DNA from: Molanna angustata
Taxonomy: Eukaryota > Arthropoda > Insecta > Trichoptera > Molannidae
DNA length: 64,000 bases
NCBI GenBank assembly: GCA_963576475.1
Contig: OY754968.1
Span: forward strand, 20,508,734 to 20,572,733
Reading direction: 5' to 3'
The position numbers and the translations under genes are program-made. How positions within the stretch are numbered: the stretch's first letter is position 1; every line of letters begins with the position of its first letter. The notes under the pieces were generated by a model that made no database searches, was not told the DNA's origin, and was given only the letters and a program-made list of their open reading frames with translations. Below are positions 11,301 through 22,180 of this stretch, one piece after another.

Positions 11301-14300
11301 TGGCACTCTCGCTCAATTTCTTTGCATTTTAGTAATTTAGGTGAGTTTTAATTTTTTATTTCATAAATTGAAAACAGAGTAATTTTTTTGAGATATTAAC
11401 CATAGTCATCATGTATAAATTAAGTTAAAGTTATTTAAAATACCATAATCAGTAATACTAAACATAGTTTGAAATAATCAAATATTGGCTATAAAAAGGA
11501 TGCTTACTTATGGTCGGGAGATAGCGCCATTCCAATAATGTGTCCATGTAAATCAATTACTTTGTCAGGAATATCAAATTTATCTTTGACAGACTCAAAG
11601 TCAGCCCAGTTTGGTTGTGCTGCACCTTCATTTTCTCTCTCGCGTTCTCTTTCTCGCGCAGCAATTCTTTCTTTAATAGACGGACCCGGTGATAGTCTGT
11701 GTGGAAAATCAATATTGTCTATCCTCTTGAATCCAATTTGATGTGGAGTGAATGTCGCTGCTCCGATTGTAAATATCAAAAGTTTATTTTTTAGTCCGTC
11801 ATCTTGGCTTGATCCACTACAACTACCAGATTCAGATTCACTAGAAACCTAGAAAAAAGTCAAATACTCTCAAGATTTTACACATATATAAATATCAAAA
11901 TAGTTTCAATGTAATCAAATAAGCTAAGTCCGTCATCTTGGCTTGATCCACTACAACTACCAGATTCAGATTCACTAGAAACCTAGAAAAAAGTCAAATA
12001 CCCTCAAGATTTTACACATATATAAATATTAAAATAGTTTCAATGTAATCAAATAAGCTGTTTTAAAATAACGATAAGAAAAAAGAAAGGTAATTTATTT
12101 TTCAAATTAGTTTTTATTTATGAAATTTAAAACTTACAATTTTTTAATATTACTATATATTCCCAGGTATAAATATTTATCAACATTTCTTACCTCTTCG
12201 AAAGAGTCAGAAAATAAATCTTGAGGTGTTCTATATTCTTGGGAATATACTATTGAAGGTTGCTTTTTGTTTATACTTGATGTCACTGGTTGCAATGTAC
12301 AATTTGTTTCAACTTCCAATTTGTTTTGTTTATCAAAATCTTCTTCAAACCATTTACATTTGCTTACTAAAACTGATCTAAAAACATCAAATATTTTTTT
12401 TATTGTTTGAAACAAAGCAACTTGCTAATTATTATGCTAATCTGACTGCCATTTACAGTCATGGATATTGTGAGCAACTATGAAGAACCATACCATATTG
12501 TAGTATATATATATAACAGACCTCACAATCAATTGGAAATATTAGCCACATTTAAATTAAACTACAGACTCCTATTTTCACAAAAAGCAGAATAAACTAT
12601 TTTTATTTTATTATTTATTTAACCCTTTTTCACCTAAATTAATATTATTGGATAAAAAAATAAATATCATAGGGAAACATTTTCTAACAACATATGAAAA
12701 CATTTTAATGAAATTTTTTTTTTGTGGATAGTTATTGAAAAATTACATGTCTACAAAAAATGAAAATGGGTGTCAAAGGGTCATTTGAAACATTGTAAAT
12801 AACATTTTTTTGCATTGATTTATTCAATATATACAAAACAAATTACATATTATCATAAATTTATATCTTAAGTCTCCAGAATGTGGCAACTTGTTATTGG
12901 GTGCGTGTTAAATTAATATTTTACATAGTACTTACTAGTTGGTTACCAGAGAAATAATATAAAATAAATAAATAAAATAAAATTACCTAACACTGCTTGC
13001 ATTTGGATTATAAAATCTGTAAAGTGGTGCTATTATAGGAGTATGTTCAGATTCAGGTTCCTGAGAAGCTTTGTTTATCCACAAAATACTTGAACTGGTT
13101 AAATGTCCTAACCAATGTAATTCACCAGAAATCAAGTGATGTTCTCCTATCCAACATCCAAATACGTCATATGGTTTATTGACTACTCTACATTGTAAAA
13201 AGGAGCCATCTGAAAAAATAACAGAAATTCGTTACATTTGTAATAAACATAATAATATAGTAATTTATCTTATATATTCTTCAATGGAACTACAGTCCAT
13301 TGAAAAAGATATAAGATATATCAGGTTTTGGCCTGTCAGTCTTTGTCTCTAAATTCTTCTATCTTCTGTACCAACTCTCCAACTGCCAAGCACTTGTAAT
13401 AGCTGGGAAGAATCCCTTCCAACTTCGTCCTCCGCGGTTGGAAAGCTGTGAAGTTTGTAATACCTAAATACACTATTGTTCAATTTTATTAAAATATTAA
13501 ATGAATCAAACTGGAAACAGTTTTAACATGCACTGTCAATGGGAATACACAAATTCTGAAAGTTTCAGAGATCTAACTGGTCAGGAAGTTAGTTAAAAGT
13601 CAATTTCATATTTCCAGTACGGACAGATATGTGAAGGATTGCCTTTTTGAGAATCTATAGTTTTCAGGAAAAAATAAATCTTATGGATTTTAATGCGTAG
13701 CTTTCTGGGTGGAAATTGTTTTAAATTATAATTGGAAACTAAAAGTAGCTACAATTTTAAAATGATATAAAATATAGTAAAAATAATTATAGAAATACAC
13801 ATACTTTGTAGAGTAAATACAGCTATTTCTCCCGATGTACTGAGATGTGAACCAAAATGTACACCGCTCACTAACAGCAATGTATCTGTACAATTGAATT
13901 GACTGAATTGTGTATATTTCCATGAAAAATCTTTCATATTATGTTGATACTTAAGTGAGCAGGGATAGGATGAATTCCATACCTGAAAATGATAAAATTT
14001 AACTAAAGTTGGGGCATAGTACAAATAGTTTGTTTGCTATAAAACTGTATAAGTACATACTCAATGGATCTTTTATTTTAATTACTTGGTTTTATTAATT
14101 CAGTACACTACTATTTATAGAAATTGTGATAAATTAATCTATTTTATAATGGGATAGTGAAGGTCAATTTGAATAAGTGAATATAACACCTGTCATGTTT
14201 TTACATAATAACTAGGTGACAAATTATTGTATAGTATGGATATGCAATTCATTAGCACTAAAGGAAATTTAAAAAAAACTTACAATTACGGTTCCATCCT

Positions 14301-14767
14301 TTGAAGTCGTTGCAAACATTTGGCCATTGTGTGAGAAAGAAACGTGCAAAACTTGATGTGCGTGAGCATCTAAGCATTCACTTTGTATAATAGGAACATC
14401 GCAGAATAGTCTTTTGTACTCGTTAAGCCAACCTTGAGCCCCTATTTAGAATATAAAAATATTCAAATCAATTGTATTTTAAAATAACATGCAGGCAAAA
14501 CATATTGAAATAGAACTCACCGGGCATAATTCGAATATTAGTACTAATACAATAATCCCGAATAAACAGGTGTTTCCATATTATATCATCATTACTTATT
14601 CTCCACCATGATCGACATACAAGACCAGCATTGAGGAGTTCTTTGGCCTTTAAGTAACTGAATATATGCAATAATATTGAATCTGGAGCATAATTCCAGT
14701 AATGCCTGTCATTTTTTTGATCAGCTGCTTCTGAAAACAACCTAGTTTCCATTCCAATATTTGACAA
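8364..14767 (-). CDS. FBXW5: FBXW5-like F-box/WD40 protein, nine exons
   Basis: Exons by translated splice consensus: 14767-14521, 14441-14284, 13982-13805, 13209-12987, 12377-12194, 11848-11508, 10497-10285, 9199-9049, 8453-8364 (stop included). They sum to 1785 nt, 594 codons, with no internal stop; human FBXW5 is of similar length (about 566). The F-box is at about residues 26-72 (APDSILLHIFSYL, LVCRSWW). WD40 blocks follow: HQVLHVSFSHNGQMFATTSKD, WKYTQFSQFN, NKPYDVFGCWIGEHHLISGEL and, near the C-terminus, DCVNAVAFNPVDPHMCVTASDD. The family member is the substrate receptor of SCF/CRL4 ubiquitin ligases, linked to centriole duplication control (SAS-6). A charged run ARERERERENEG lies in exon 6. 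A candidate poly(A) signal is at 8270-8265. The orthology rests on colinear motifs, so I am confident of family; isoforms cannot be seen. Confidence 0.93.
8454..9048. other. FBXW5 intron 8, no other gene seen
   Basis: Last intron of the FBXW5-like gene. AT-rich, no coding similarity or repeat family recognised. Confidence 0.6.
9236..9295 (+). repeat. SINE-A tail fragment
   Basis: CTTGTTATTGGATGCTGCGT ... TTGACATAGTACTTGTTAG, matching the tail of the full SINE-A at 32427. In FBXW5 intron 7. Confidence 0.65.
9310..9510 (+). repeat. SINE-B (tRNA-derived), nearly complete
   Basis: Box B-like GGGTTCAATCCCCACCAGAG, then TGGGCTGGAAACACTGGTTAG, GAAATTGCCATA and GAGTGCAAGGAAGTGTTTAT. Same family as 57747-57960. 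The tRNA head is weaker here. In FBXW5 intron 7. Confidence 0.8.
9690..10130 (-). pseudogene. LINE RT C-terminal remnant in FBXW5 intron 7
   Basis: Minus strand reads YGIIGWGGTYKTNIEPLVRA, then IPQLYHKNTCI-stop-IFKHLN and FGQRYFQFLGFKLFNLLP, the C-terminal region of CR1/Jockey-type LINEs also seen at 32655 and 63128. In-frame stops and a 5' truncation. Confidence 0.75.
10637..10914. mobile_element. hAT-type MITE, 278 bp, perfect 8-bp target duplication
   Basis: Ends CAGGGCCGGATAA and, inverted, CAGGGCCGTATCAA. The flanks are ATAAAATG at 10629-10636 and again at 10915-10922, a perfect 8-bp duplication. A second copy is at 28357-28640. In FBXW5 intron 6. Confidence 0.93.
11793..12060. repeat. 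134-bp tandem duplication covering an FBXW5 3' splice site
   Basis: Two adjacent near-identical 134-bp units, 11793-11926 and 11927-12060, differing by only a few bases. Each contains the polypyrimidine tract, AG acceptor and first about 55 bases of FBXW5 exon 6. Only the copy at 11793-11848 continues into the rest of the exon; the upstream copy (on the minus strand) runs straight into duplicated intron and shows no obvious donor at the break. Confidence 0.92.
12868..12962 (+). repeat. SINE-A tail fragment in FBXW5 intron 4
   Basis: AAGTCTCCAGAATGTGGCAA, CTTGTTATTGGGTGCGTG, ACATAGTACTTACTAGTTGG; lacks the tRNA head. Confidence 0.8.
13490..13650. repeat. Dispersed repeat shared with 62340-62490
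   Basis: TGGAAACAGTTTTAACATGCA, TGGGAATACACAAATTCTGA and TAACTGGTCAGGAAGT correspond, inverted, to text at 62340-62490, both ending near GTACGGACAGA. Family unknown. In FBXW5 intron 3. Confidence 0.65.
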
Positions 14768-14913
14768 CTATTAAATGACAAGTTATAACCATAGATAAAA
14801 ATAAATGTATAGAAAAATATTCAATGACATTCATAAAAAGATAAATTGTAGGTGCTACACACTTTTCTTTAAAATTATTATCCACGATTATTTTTCATGT
14901 ATAAGGACAAGTT

Positions 14914-15815
14914 TGATGAGACCTCTCGTCTACCACGAGGAAACATCAAGCCAAGGTGTGGGGAAGAAAAGGAGAGAAAATGATGGTGACACTATGAAAT
15001 TGTAGTAGTACGGCGCATTTATTCAAAATATCAGTTTAGTTGGTCCATGGCAATAAAAAAATAATAAAAAAAAACAAAAGACAACAAATAAAAACACGTG
15101 GCATCTACCGAAACGAACTGTCAAACACACGCGAACTCACGAAAAGACGCCGACCAGAATATACCGCCCCAGGGTACAGCGACATCCTTACTCCAGGCAT
15201 GTCACTGTCTTCCACGTGGTGACGGTAGATCGGTGGGGCCCAGCCTCTGCATCAGGCTAGCAGGTCTTCCTCGTGTCCGGCGTGGTTTCTTCTTCTCCTC
15301 CTCCAGACCGTCACCCATAGCTGGCTCTGTGCCCCACGACACGCTATGACGGCGCATCTCGACAGAGGTGGCATACCAGTCGGGACCTCACCGGAAGGCG
15401 AACCGACGCCCCAGACGACACGGATTGCCCTTCGTGGTCCAATCTGCGAGCCGCCGCGTTCCCTACGCGGTGGCCCCACACTGCGCTCTGCCTCCAACCT
15501 CCTGTCCTGTTGATGCCCTCATCTTGGTTCTGGGGCACCATCAGCGTCCATGCGCGTGACGGGTCCTGTCACACAGACCTCCTCGTGCTCTTGAAATATG
15601 GCCGCCATCGGGACGCGCGTGTCGACCGATGACGGCGTCACACCAAACCGTCCGTCCTCCACCAGCGTCGAATGCCAAGAGAGCGCGTGCCATAGCGCGT
15701 GCTAGCTGCAAGTACCGTTTTTCGCCCGCAACGAGCGCTAGCTGTTTTCCGAAATGTTGCCGTGGAACAAAATAAAAATCATTGTTTTTCGGCATTATTT
15801 TTTTCGGGCATAACA
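14914..15815. mobile_element. Solo LTR-like element, copy A (902 bp)
   Basis: Starts TGATGAGACC and ends GGGCATAACA, the TG...CA termini of LTRs. Flanked by AGTT at 14910-14913 and 15816-15819. The GC-rich interior is shared with copies B and C; open frames inside it differ between copies and strands and are not credible genes. No internal retroelement region is attached. Confidence 0.82.
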
Positions 15816-15818
15816 AGT

Positions 15819-16702
15819 TGATAAGCCCTCTCTCCGACCACGAGGAAACATCAAAGCCAGTGTGAGGAAGAAAAGGAGGCAAATGATGGTGACACTATGA
15901 AATTCTTTTAGTACGGCGCATTTATTAAAAAAATCAGTATTGTTTGTCCATGGCAATTAAATAATATAAAAAAACAAACACAACAAGAACAGAGTACAAA
16001 TAACAAAACAAAACGATAACAATCCAACTCTCAAACACAACCGAGCACGAAGAGACGCCGACCAGAAGGTGCAGCCCCAGGGTACAGCGACATCCTTTCT
16101 CCAGGCATGTCACTGTCTTCCACGGGGTGGCTAAAAGTCCGGCGGCGCCCAGCCTCTGCGTCAGTCTGGCAGGTCCTTGTCGTACTCGGCGTAGTTCCTC
16201 TACTCCTCTGCCAGACAGTCACCCATGGCTGGCTCCGTGCCACACGGCAACGCTATGAAGGCGCATCTCAACAGAGGTGGCAGGCCAGCTGGGAGCCTCA
16301 CCGGAGGCGAACCGACGCCCCAGACGACACGGAAAGCCCCTCGTGGTTCAATCTGCGAGCCTCCGCGTTCCCTGCTGCGGTGGCCCAACACTGCGCCCTG
16401 CCTCCACGCCTATGCCTTGTTGATGCCCTCATCTTGGCTCCGTAGCACCGGCAGCGTCCATGCGTGTGACGTGTCCTGTCAAAAAGAGCTCCTGCGTCAT
16501 CGAGAAAATGGCCGCCATGTCGACCGATGACGGCGTCACACTAAACCGTCCGTCTCCCATCAGAGTTGAACGCCATGAGTGCTCGTGCTATATCGCGTGC
16601 TAGCTGCAAGTCTCGTTGCTCGCCCGAGCGCTAGTATCTTTCAGAAATGTTGCCGAGGAAAAAAATATTGTTTTTCGGCAAAATTTATTCTCGGGCATAA
16701 CA
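15819..16702. mobile_element. Solo LTR-like element, copy B (884 bp)
   Basis: Starts TGATAAGCCC, ends GGGCATAACA. Its target duplication AAGT is split: right copy at 16703-16706, left copy at 14909-14912 on the far side of copy A, so A inserted later at the left edge of B. More diverged from A than A is from C by eye. Confidence 0.82.
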
Positions 16703-16706
16703 AAGT

Positions 16707-17321
16707 GGTGCTAATAAGTTCGCGGCGCCCAACTATTTGCCAGCGTTCAACTATTGGCTACTCTATTTTTTTGTTCCTTTTTTAATTTCTATTAGAACCA
16801 ACCACACTACGCAATGAGGATGATCCCATCTCAGAACAGAGGATGTTGCAGCGAATACAGAACTCAGATCACCACTCATGAGAGAAGGGAGGAAACTCGC
16901 AGATGAGATCACTAGAGATTTTTTCGATTCATCATTTGGTCCATAGCTTTGCCTGGGAGGATCCCAGCCAGCCTACACCTCCTGTTACCTACTTCGGAAC
17001 GCTCATTTTAGGGAAGGGAGGCATTTCTATTGGGTGTTTTTTTAATCGCTATGGTGAAAGAAGAGATACCATGCTGATGGACACAAAAGACTTAACTAGC
17101 CCGTTGATACCTTAACGCTCCAAGAACGCTCGATAATGATCTCTTGCCCACGAGAAATGCGGACATCCATCCCTCGGCCGTTCGGTGAGCGCGGTCGGTG
17201 TCGACACGACGCGCGAATGTTTCCGACATGTTGAATTGTCAAATTTTTTTTAGGTTAAAAAACTCAGTTTTTATAAGAACAATTTTGTTTCTTTTTTCTG
17301 ACGTTTACATTGTCACTTCGT
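16707..17321. other. GC-moderate spacer between LTR B and the RpS25 copy
   Basis: Mixed sequence with a short open frame at 16903-17115 that I do not recognise. It could be remnant retroelement or the upstream part of the duplicated RpS25 locus. Confidence 0.3.
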
Positions 17322-17362
17322 CACTTGAGCAAGGTGCAAGGAAGTGTTTATTATCAGTAGCG
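17322..17362 (+). repeat. SINE-B 3' end fragment
   Basis: CACTTGAGCAAGGTGCAAGG then AAGTGTTTATTATCAG, the SINE-B terminal motif, just upstream of the RpS25 copy. Confidence 0.55.
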
Positions 17363-17551
17363 TCTAGCCCTAGCTTTTCTTTTTTGCATTGGCTCCTCTC
17401 TGATTGGCTAGGGCGAGATAGGGGCGTGTACTGTCAAAACGACGATCCGGACGATCTTCCGACTGCTTCTCCGACTTCCGTCCGACTTTCGACCATATGG
17501 AATATGGTTCTCTTTTCTATGCTTCTGACTGGATCTCATTATCAAGACAGC

Positions 17552-18205
17552 ATGGTGAGTTTATTTGTTTTTTCTTATTGATTTTTGGTAATTTAACTTT
17601 ACTATTATGTTGTACAGTGTTTTAAATAACCCCCTGTAAAAATGTTGTTCTATAATTAACAGTGGTGTGTTTTGTTTTACGTTGCCGCAAAAAGTTATAA
17701 CTTTAAACTGTCAGATTTAACAATATGTTGTTTTATTCATTTAGCCGCCCAAAAAACACACAAAAGTCTTTGGTACAGCAGATACAATATACCCAAAATA
17801 AGAAGGAAGGATCCGAAGAAGGCAAAGTTAAAATGAAGGTATTTTTTAAATAGTCACTTGTCAAATTTTGTTAGGTTATACTTATTCTTATATAATTTCA
17901 GTTAATTAAATACTTGTGTGTCTGTGAAGGCAATAATACTGATATACTATGAATGATAGCTGTAAAAATCACTAGTTTGACACTTCTGTTTGTATATTGT
18001 GATTATTTTTTTAATTTCTAGAAGAGTTCCAAAGGAAAAGTTCATGACAAGTTAAACAACCGGATTGGTTGAGAAACCAACATATTATGAGAACCTGTAC
18101 AAAGAAGTTCCATCTTATAAACTCACCACGACGGTAGCTGTGTCTGAAAGTTTGAAAATTAGATGTTCTTTAGCCACCAGGGTCTTGTCGAGCTTAGAGA
18201 TAAAG
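17552..18205 (+). pseudogene. RpS25: Ribosomal protein S25 copy, introns kept, broken
   Basis: Exon 1 ends in ATG followed by a GT donor (17552-17554|GTGAGT). Exon 2, 17745-17838, opens PPKK and then, after a one-base shift, reads QNKKEGSEEGKVKMK. Exon 3, 18022-18205, reads KSSKGKVHDKLNN, then after another shift EKPTYYENLYKEVPSYKL and SESLKIRCSLATRVL. These match small-subunit ribosomal protein eS25 (KEGSGGGKAKKKK, WSKGKVRDKLNN, YKEVPQYKL, SERLKVRGSLARR). Introns and splice sites survive, so this is a DNA-level duplicate, not a processed copy. At least two frameshifts are present, and the last exon (GLIKQVVQHHAQVIYTR region) is not found before gypsy-like sequence begins near 18590. Upstream, 17385-17550 is GC-richer with an inverted CCAAT (GATTGG), possibly the old promoter. 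Confidence 0.85.
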
Positions 18206-18589
18206 GTGATATATTTGAATTTTTTTTAACAAGTCATACTTGTATGTCAAAATCTTACCTGTTGTGTTAATTTAAAATGTTTTTAGTAAAAATACATAAT
18301 GTCTATACATTGGTTTAGTAAAATGGCAAGTAACAAGTAAAATGGTAGGTGGACAGTGACCGTTTACACTACCGACACTGTCTTTTCAGTAGTGTCTACA
18401 CCGCCCATTTGTTATTCAGCATTGGGTATAAATTTTCAGTTAGGTTTAAGGTTGTTTATAATAACAATAGCGACTCGCGTGAGCGAGTTGCTTTATTATT
18501 TGAATTATAAATTATTATAAATCAAATTTATAAAATTTGCTAAAATTTTCGCATTTAATACCAACTTTGACAGCTCATTTGCAGAAACT
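18206..18589. other. AT-rich spacer with a hairpin module
   Basis: Holds the GCGACTCGC-GTGA-GCGAGTTGC hairpin at 18470-18491, related to 23908-23929 and 42719-42740. No gene. Confidence 0.5.
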
Positions 18590-19470
18590 TTCAGAGGATG
18601 ATGAGCCAACTAGTACTGGCCGGGTACTTCGAGAAGTTTGTCATGGTGTATGTAGATGACATCGTCGTGTATTCAGCCGATTGGGAGAGCCACCATAACA
18701 CCATAGGTTAATTTTCGAAAAATTGAGTTCGGGCTGCAGTGCGTACCAGAAAAATGTAAGATCGGCTCTCCAACCATCGAATATTTGGCCCACATGGTGT
18801 CGGCCAGTAGAAACACCCCACAACCGGTGCATGAGAGAGTCTTGAGAGAGATACCGCCTCTATGGACAAGGAAGGAACTCACAGCGTTTCTTGGGCTATG
18901 TAATTGGCTGCCGGAACGCGTGCCAAGGATCACAACCATAGCGGCCCCATTAACGGACCTACTTAGCCCGAAGAGATCATTCAAGTGGACACGCCAAGCC
19001 CAATTTCAACAGGGAGTTCATCTTGCAAACTGTTCATTCTTGCACAGAGCAGCAACTGTGCTATTTCACCAGAACGAGGACGGGTCACGGGAGGTTATCT
19101 CATATTCAAGCTGCAAGTTCAGTGAGGCGGACAGGAAATGCCATTCGAACAAAAAAGAGGCCCTCGCAGTGGTGTGGGTGAAATACCGTTGTATGGAAGT
19201 ACCGACCATTCATTGGAGGATGACGATTTACTATGGTGACGGACAACCGGGCATTCACTTGGCTTCATAAGGCAATGGACAAGAGAGCAAAACTAATCAG
19301 GTGGGCCATGTTTTTGCAAGAATACAATTTCGTCATCGAGCACTGTCCTAGTCCAGTCGCACTAGGCTGAAGTGGAAGATGTAATGGGGAGAGCCACCGG
19401 TCCATCTACCTCCTCAACACTAACCATCCCCGAGGAGGTTCAGGAGAAATAAACATCAGATGCAGCTCTT
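18590..19470 (+). pseudogene. Ty3/gypsy-type pol remnant (RT-RNase H)
   Basis: Plus-strand pieces in shifted frames: LAGYFEKFVMVYVDDIVVYS (RT active-site YVDD), PTIEYLAHMVSA, LTAFLGLCNWLPERVPRI, then ISYSSCKFSEADRKCHSNKK and KEALAVVWVKYR (RNase H region), and TWLHKAMDKRAKLIRWAMFL. Frameshifts and stops show it is dead. No adjoining LTR recognised. Confidence 0.82.
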
Positions 19471-20265
19471 GTCAAGACGAAGGACACTGAAAGTCATCCA
19501 CTAAAGGAAAGGTATCTCAGGCGCGTTAGCACCTCTTTACCCGCACTTAGTTGCAAATATTTTTTTATGCAAGCGGGCTCTGAGTCCGCCGGATGTGCTC
19601 CCCCCAATAAACCCCGCCTGCTAAATTATGGATTCTCAGTGCCCCTATCCAGGGGATGAAGCCTACCTAATGCGCCTTACTAATTAAAACTAATCTTAAT
19701 TTCTAGGTGCTTCTAGACCATCGCACCCGCATTACCAGATGCGATAGCTAACATCAACGCGAGGAAGGAGGACCCACCCAGACGGGGGCATGCAATCAGA
19801 CACCTCCACGAGGGAGAAAGGACGGCACGAATTGTCAACGAGTCGTCGACCACCCCGCTACAGCATCACTCCAGGCCAGGTTAGGCCCACTGCTGTACGA
19901 AATCCTCGACCAGGGGTAAACCCGGTCATCCCAGCCACTCCCAGCGTGAGACACCCACATCAAGCATCATTCCATGCCAGATTAGGACATCGCTATACGA
20001 GATCTTTGACCGGGGGTAAACCCGGTCTCTGGAGCTCATCCCAGCGTGAGACCCACACATATTAAAACTCTTCATAACGAGCCACATTGTGATGGTTCGC
20101 CAGCACTTCGCCAAACCAAACTGGCCGGGCGGTCAAGCACACATACCTCCTATCATAGTCTCCTAACATGAGCTGCAACGCATAGTGGCACAGTGTCAGC
20201 GATCTCATACGCATCCTCTTCTTAGGTCAGGGAAAAACTAATAGGTAACCCTAGCAGTTCCTCCT
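19471..20265. repeat. Retroelement-like debris with a 106-bp-scale imperfect duplication
   Basis: Two similar stretches, about 19860-19950 and 19968-20060, share TACGAnATC, GACC-GGGGTAAACCCGGTC and CCCAGCGTGAGAC. Sits between the gypsy remnant and the R1-like fragment; could be the 3' end of the latter. No gene. Confidence 0.45.
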
Positions 20266-20900
20266 CTATCCCAGCGCTCTTGCCAAACTTTCATTGTCCT
20301 TTCTCTGACTACTGATGGCCCCACTCAGACCACCAATTCCTGGCACAATACAAACAATCACTCCTACATGTTCAGCCCGTCTATTGAGCCTGATACTCCT
20401 ATGTGCGACAAACTCCCGCACCTCAATATCAGCAGGCAGAACACCAGTGATGACCGGAAGACTGTCACTGGCCGCCGTGCGATACGTACCTGTAACAGCA
20501 AGCAAGGGAGGATGCTGGCCCCTCAGGATCGCAAGAGCAACCGAGCCAACGCTCAGCCGATGGGACCAAACTTCAGATGCGTATGCGATCTGGGCAATAT
20601 ACTTAGCCTTGTATATAGCCCTCACCCTACCCGAATGGAGTCCCCAGTTACTCCTGCTGATCCTGCGAAATGTCATAAACAAGGCCGCTACTTTTTCAGC
20701 CGAGGACTTGACATTCGGACGACACCTAGGTAGCGAACTTCATCGACAACCCTAACTCGCCTAGAGGCTTGCCCAGCTAGGTGCTCCCTTCACTCAACGA
20801 GGGCAACCCCGCAGCTTCAGCTTGGCCAGAATAAGCGGCCACCACGCATTGTCGAACGTCCCCGTTATATCTAGGAACATGCTTTTCTTTGCATGCATTC
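20266..20900 (-). pseudogene. R1-clade LINE RT fragment
   Basis: Minus strand from about 20890: ITGTFDNAWWPLILAKLKLRG (the R1 DISGAFDNAWWP motif), then VRVVDEVRYLGVV, FMTFRRISRSNWGL, ALAILRGQ and ITGVLPADIEVREF, the usual thumb and post-RT order of R1/TRAS-type elements. Frameshifts separate the blocks; both ends are missing. Confidence 0.8.
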
Positions 20901-21596
20901 TTCCAGCACAGTGTTCACAGTTTTTCATTTGTAATTATTTCCACAGGTTTAACCAACAGCATCATGGTTATGTCATCTACATAAGGACCAAAAAGGGAGA
21001 CGATCTAGTGGTACACCACCACATTCATTTCATATAAGTAAATGTAAAATAACAGCTTATTCAATAAATTAACCATTTCAACATTTTTTTTATTTCTACA
21101 AATTTTTTGTTTACATACATTCTCTCCTATTATTATTACTTCTTACAATATGCCCTATTCTGTTTCGTTTCAGAGTAAGAAATGGTCTATAACCAACGGG
21201 CGACTTGTGTAAAAGGATTTCATTTGTGCAGTGTGACGTAATGAGTCCCATATAAATGCAGTCAACTTTTTGGCATTTCTCATATACTAAAATTCAGACG
21301 GATAAATTTATACGAATCAGAATAGGACATATTATGTGCAATTCTGATTCAATTCAGAGTACGAAGACGTCTAAAATATCGGCCAACCGTGGATAAAAAG
21401 ATTTTATCCGCGCGGTGTGACGTAATGAGTCCCGTATAAATGCAATCAACTTTTTGACATTTCTCATATACTAAAATTCTGTATAAAATTTTTAGTCGAA
21501 TCTGAATAGGGCCTATTATGTATTGTTTAGAATGATTGATAATATTATGTATATATTTTGTTATGAATAATCAGTAAATATATTTATTTATTTAAT
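20901..21596. repeat. Spacer with two near-repeats, no gene
   Basis: Two similar stretches about 200 bases apart (21180-21290 and 21380-21480), each with GTGTGACGTAATGAGTCCC, TATAAATGCA and CTTTTTG-CATTTCTCATATAC, a local duplication of unknown origin. Confidence 0.5.
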
Positions 21597-21736
21597 ATTG
21601 CTTCTCAGGCAACTAACAGGTACTATGACAAATATTAATTTAACACGCACCACATAACAAGTTGCCACATTCTGGAGACTTACGATATTAATCGTCTCAC
21701 AGATCCAGACTGAAAACACAATTCAAAACATGTTTT
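21597..21736 (-). repeat. SINE-A copy, tail
   Basis: Reverse complement of the SINE-A tail: CAGTCTGGATCTGTGAGACG, AAGTCTCCAGAATGTGGCAA and TGTTAGTTGCCTGAGAAG read on the minus strand. Confidence 0.85.
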
Positions 21737-22059
21737 ATTTTGACCTTCAATGAGTCACTAACTGCATACAACATCTTTCTTAAAAAATGTATAAATATTG
21801 CTTGTGATGTGGAACTTTTACAATCAATTTAAATAACATTGTTTATAGGTACTCATGTGTGGGTGGTCAAATGGATCTTAAGTATTGTCTTCAGTTTTTT
21901 TCACATTGGGAGCAATAATCCACAAAACGTCCAACTCAGTACTCTTATTTATTTTCACTGCCATTTTTTCAAGTGATTTATCATTATCTAATATTCAAAA
22001 TTGAATGCATTTTTTCTTTAAACAATAAAAACAGATTCATATCTTCATGCTATATTACT
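21737..22059. other. AT-rich spacer, nothing recognised
   Basis: No coding or repeat match seen. Confidence 0.4.
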
Positions 22060-22180
22060 TTTGTAGTAGGCGGAGAGCCGAGCATCACACTTCTATCCTG
22101 GCATACATTCTTCACCTCGCCTACATTCATACATGTTCATCTAACATTTCCTTCTTCTAGAATATTGTTCATATAATGTT
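22060..22180 (-). pseudogene. RTE-type LINE C-terminal scrap
   Basis: Minus strand resembles ILEEGNVR ... CMNVGEVKNVCQDRSVM, the terminal segment also present at 30480-30840. Very short. Confidence 0.5.

Noticed and set aside
15098..16530. Many overlapping GC-rich open frames
   Set aside because: They lie in the LTR-like copies A and B, occur on both strands and are not kept between copies; the same is true of copy C at 24229.
16903..17115. 70-codon frame as a gene upstream of RpS25
   Set aside because: No family resemblance, no splice partners and a TE-rich setting.
20315..20755. 146-codon plus-strand frame
   Set aside because: Antisense of the R1-like fragment, whose minus-strand translation carries recognisable RT motifs.
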